From Shinisaurus crocodilurus (Eukaryota; Chordata; Lepidosauria; Squamata; Shinisauridae), in NCBI GenBank assembly GCA_021292165.1, contig JAHFWL010000945.1, forward strand, positions 62,001 to 126,000: a DNA stretch of 64,000 bases, read 5' to 3'. This document shows positions 61,984-64,000 of the stretch, in pieces. Made by a program: the position numbers and the translations under genes. Within the stretch, counting starts at the first letter, position 1, and every line of letters starts with the position of its first letter. A model generated the notes under the pieces. The model saw nothing but the letters and a program-made list of their open reading frames with translations, searched no databases and was not told the origin of the DNA.

Positions 61984-62192
61984 TCATTGTCGAGGCTTCA
62001 TTGTCTCCATCTCCCTGCCTTTAAACTCTTGAGGCTTTGTGGCAGAGATGTAGAGCAACTTCCCAGACATGCTGAAGATGGCTGCTCCAATGAGGGCTAA
62101 AAAACCCCACCACCAGATCACTGGATTGGAGGTCTTTGGGATGATAAGAGTGGATACTGCAGCCCCGCCAGCTGTGCTATACCCCTTTCCTC
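61984..62192 (-). other. Short ORF with a membrane-segment-like stretch (minus), unidentified
   Basis: The minus strand is open for about 68 codons ending at TGA (61984-61986). It contains STLIIPKTSNPVIWWWGF followed by LALIGAAIFSMSGKLLYI, a roughly 20-residue hydrophobic run, then a polar tail KPQEFKGREMETMKP. The 5' side is cut by an in-frame stop and by the MITE-like inverted repeat at 62169-62378. It could be a terminal exon or processed-pseudogene end of a membrane protein, or chance. Not recognised. Confidence 0.2.
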
Positions 62193-62378
62193 ATCCTGAT
62201 GCCCCTCTGATCTCATGAGGGAAACAAGGTTTTGTTTTGACACCCTGCCTCCTGTGTTGTGGATTTTGCTCCACATTCAGGAGAGAACGTCTGCCCCCGT
62301 GATCCAGAAATCACAGGGGCCTTCCAATGTTAGACCATAGCACCATCAGGATGAGGGTCGTTGGCGTAGCATCCCAGG
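62169..62378. mobile_element. Possible MITE with GCTATACC..CCTCATCCTGATG ends
   Basis: GCTGTGCTATACCCCTTTCC TCATCCTGATG on the left is inverted at 62343-62375 (CATCAGGATGAGGGTCGTTG, GCGTAGCATC). An internal hairpin CCCCCGTGAT / ATCACAGGGG lies near 62293-62319. Confidence 0.45.
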
Positions 62379-62762
62379 CTCTATTAGGCCTCCCTTATCC
62401 TTATGCCACTCCTACCCAGTGAGAGGGAGTTGTTGTTTTTAAACCTATCCTTCGCTAGATGGGAGACTTTAACTCCTGAGATGCACAGCATATTCCACAT
62501 CCTAGGATGATGTAATGTGATGCAATGAGAGGCTAATTAAAACCCAACCCCTTCACCAAGGAATAATTGCAGAAGCCATTCAAGCTTCTGTGATCCACTC
62601 TATTTCATTGGAGAATTATATCATTCCACCCTTTGACAAACGTATACAGAGCAGAACTGCATGGTTCTGCCATTCCATACTTATCCCTTTTATCCTACTT
62701 CCCCAGTGGTACAATCCATCCAGACCAGAAGAGTTTTCTATTATTTCATTCATGTGACCTTA
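62379..62762. other. No recognised feature
   Basis: Nothing recognised. Confidence 0.45.
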
Positions 62763-62853
62763 CCAGTGGAATCCTATGTATGTCTATTCAGAAGTATGTC
62801 CTACTGACTTAAATGGGCCTTAGTCCTAAGTACTGGGTATATGATTACAGCCT
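62763..62853. mobile_element. Palindromic MITE, GCAATCCTAT-type
   Basis: CCAGTGGAATCCTATGTATG, CTATTCAGAAGTATGTCCTA, CTGACTTAAATGGGCCTTAG, then GTATATGATTACAGCC. Diverged copy of 60943-61036. Confidence 0.72.
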
Positions 62854-62879
62854 ACATTTATAAAATTGCTCACGTAGTG

Positions 62880-63510
62880 TGCTGACCAGAATGATGCTTA
62901 TGTGGCCCAATTTAAATGTGCAGAAAGGAGTAAGCAGTCAAATTTTGGCCTAGTTGGGCTCCCCTTGCCTTGTTGGTCCCACAGAACACTGATAAAGGAA
63001 AATGTTAGAATATTTCCTTATGTTTTATGAACAAAATATTTGAATTTTCCAAGTGTGTGTTTGTATCTATTTATCTACATATTCATACAAGTAGAAACTA
63101 AGATATCATGGGCTGTACTAGGACTATTACCCTTACAATGGACGGGGTTTTTTTGTTTTGTTTTTACTTGTAGGGAGATTTTTTTCCTCATTTTTTAAAA
63201 AATGTTTTTGATGTTATTTCCCCCCCTCCATCAGTGCAGTCTGAGGTGGTGCATCTATTCCACCTTGTTCTGCATCATGTGTAGCACCTGCTGTAGGGTA
63301 GAACTACTGTAGAATCTTTCGAGGGAGGGTCTTTGTTTTTATTTAATACGATCAAACTGATTTGTGAGCTTAAAATGTGTCACAATTCAAATGGTGGCAG
63401 AAAGGCGTAAGAGGTCACATTTTGGCCGAGCTCTGCACATTCCTGCCTGATCAGTCTCACAGAGTAGTGATGAAAGACTGCAACTAAATTAATAATTTAA
63501 CATCATCACC
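62880..63510. repeat. Diverged direct repeat, about 480 bp apart
   Basis: Unit 1 (about 62905-62995): GTGCAGAAAGGAGTAAGCAG, TCAAATTTTGGCC, then CCCACAGAACACTGATAAAGG. Unit 2 (about 63385-63475): GTGGCAGAAAGGCGTAAGAG, GTCACATTTTGGCC, then CTCACAGAGTAGTGATGAAAG. Same order and spacing but clearly diverged. The remaining sequence to 63920 is unrecognised. Confidence 0.55.
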
Positions 63511-63920
63511 CATACAATATGAGGCCCATAAACCCACAGACCTGAAATGCTTAATGGAATTGCACAAGATAGCCTCCAATGATTGTGATAATGTAGCTTA
63601 ATTGATGATAACTAATTCCGTAATGGCAGAATGAATTATTACAATTATTCATCTGAAGTTCCAGGACCAGCTCCAGCTCCAAACATGCTTTCAAAAAGTA
63701 TTAACATATGAATACCTGTGCCAGAATATGGATCAACATTCAAATGTGCATCCTACTGAAAGAAATGCAGTAATGGGAGCATCAGTGTTCAGATGTGCAT
63801 CCAAATGGCCATCCAATTTATGCCAGCACTTCTCGATCTAACTACTGAGAAGCATGCAGAAACCTGCTAATATGTATGGCATATTTCCTTTGGACTGAGG
63901 CACATGTCCTTGTAGTGGTT

Positions 63921-64000
63921 TAAGAACATATGAACCTGCCTTATACTGAGTCAGACCATTGGTCCATAAAGCTCAGCATTGTCTACACTGACAGCAACTC
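63921..64000 (-). mobile_element. tRNA-derived SINE, second family (minus), cut by window end
   Basis: TAAGAACATATGAACCTGCC, TTATACTGAGTCAGACCATT, GGTCCATAAAGCTCAGCATT and GTCTACACTGACAGCAACTC are the complement of the SINE tail region seen at 16972-17155. The tRNA-like head would lie beyond the window. Confidence 0.82.

Noticed and set aside
1..64000. BovB/RTE elements expected in many squamates
   Set aside because: I looked for BovB-like reverse transcriptase or 3' ends and recognised none; absence in 64 kb says little.

Overview
The window looks like vertebrate nuclear DNA from a squamate reptile, most likely a lizard. It has an AT-rich background and very few CpGs outside transposons. 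Its mix of L1, CR1 and L2-clade LINEs, tRNA-derived and 5S-rRNA-derived SINEs, a DIRS-like retroelement, a solo retroviral-type LTR, and many short hAT, mariner and unclassified inverted-repeat elements is typical of that group. I recognise no complete host protein-coding gene and no tRNA or rRNA gene. The window is probably intergenic or lies in a very long intron. Species was not determined.

Layout. 1-4.2 kb: L2-clade LINE pieces (including a head-to-head inverted pair), a SINE and a mariner-type MITE. 4.2-9.7 kb: mostly unrecognised sequence with one solo LTR carrying 5-bp target duplications. 9.7-18.5 kb: an old L2, two hAT-type MITEs (one a perfect 66-bp-arm palindrome), a GC-rich 0.9-kb element ending in TTTTTCGCTCC, and further MITEs. 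18.8-19.5 kb: a CpG-retaining, promoter-like stretch ending at a splice-donor-like site, the best host regulatory candidate. 20.0-25.5 kb: a full-length L1 with a perfect 15-bp target duplication, an intact ORF1, and an ORF2 interrupted only by two homopolymer frameshifts. 26.5-32.6 kb: L2, a CR1 inserted inside an inverted-repeat element, and an L2 interrupted by a 5S-derived SINE. 33.9-48 kb: palindromic MITEs, SINEs, an L2 nested in another element, a 165-bp tandem duplication, a second 5S-derived SINE, and an unidentified 152-aa ORF. 48-64 kb: SINEs, several copies of a GC-rich non-autonomous family, a DIRS-like element with a large in-frame internal deletion, a multi-hairpin GC-rich block and more MITEs.

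How the parts relate. The 5S-derived SINEs share their 3' end with the CR1 copy here, so CR1 is the likely source of their reverse transcriptase. The tRNA-derived SINEs have L2-like tails. Several unrelated-looking hairpin MITEs carry the same core, CTACAACTCCCAGCATGC, which matches the ZNF143/THAP11 binding motif. Several others share the terminal motif GCAATCCTATGCA. Nested insertions give a relative age order in which the L1 is clearly among the youngest events.
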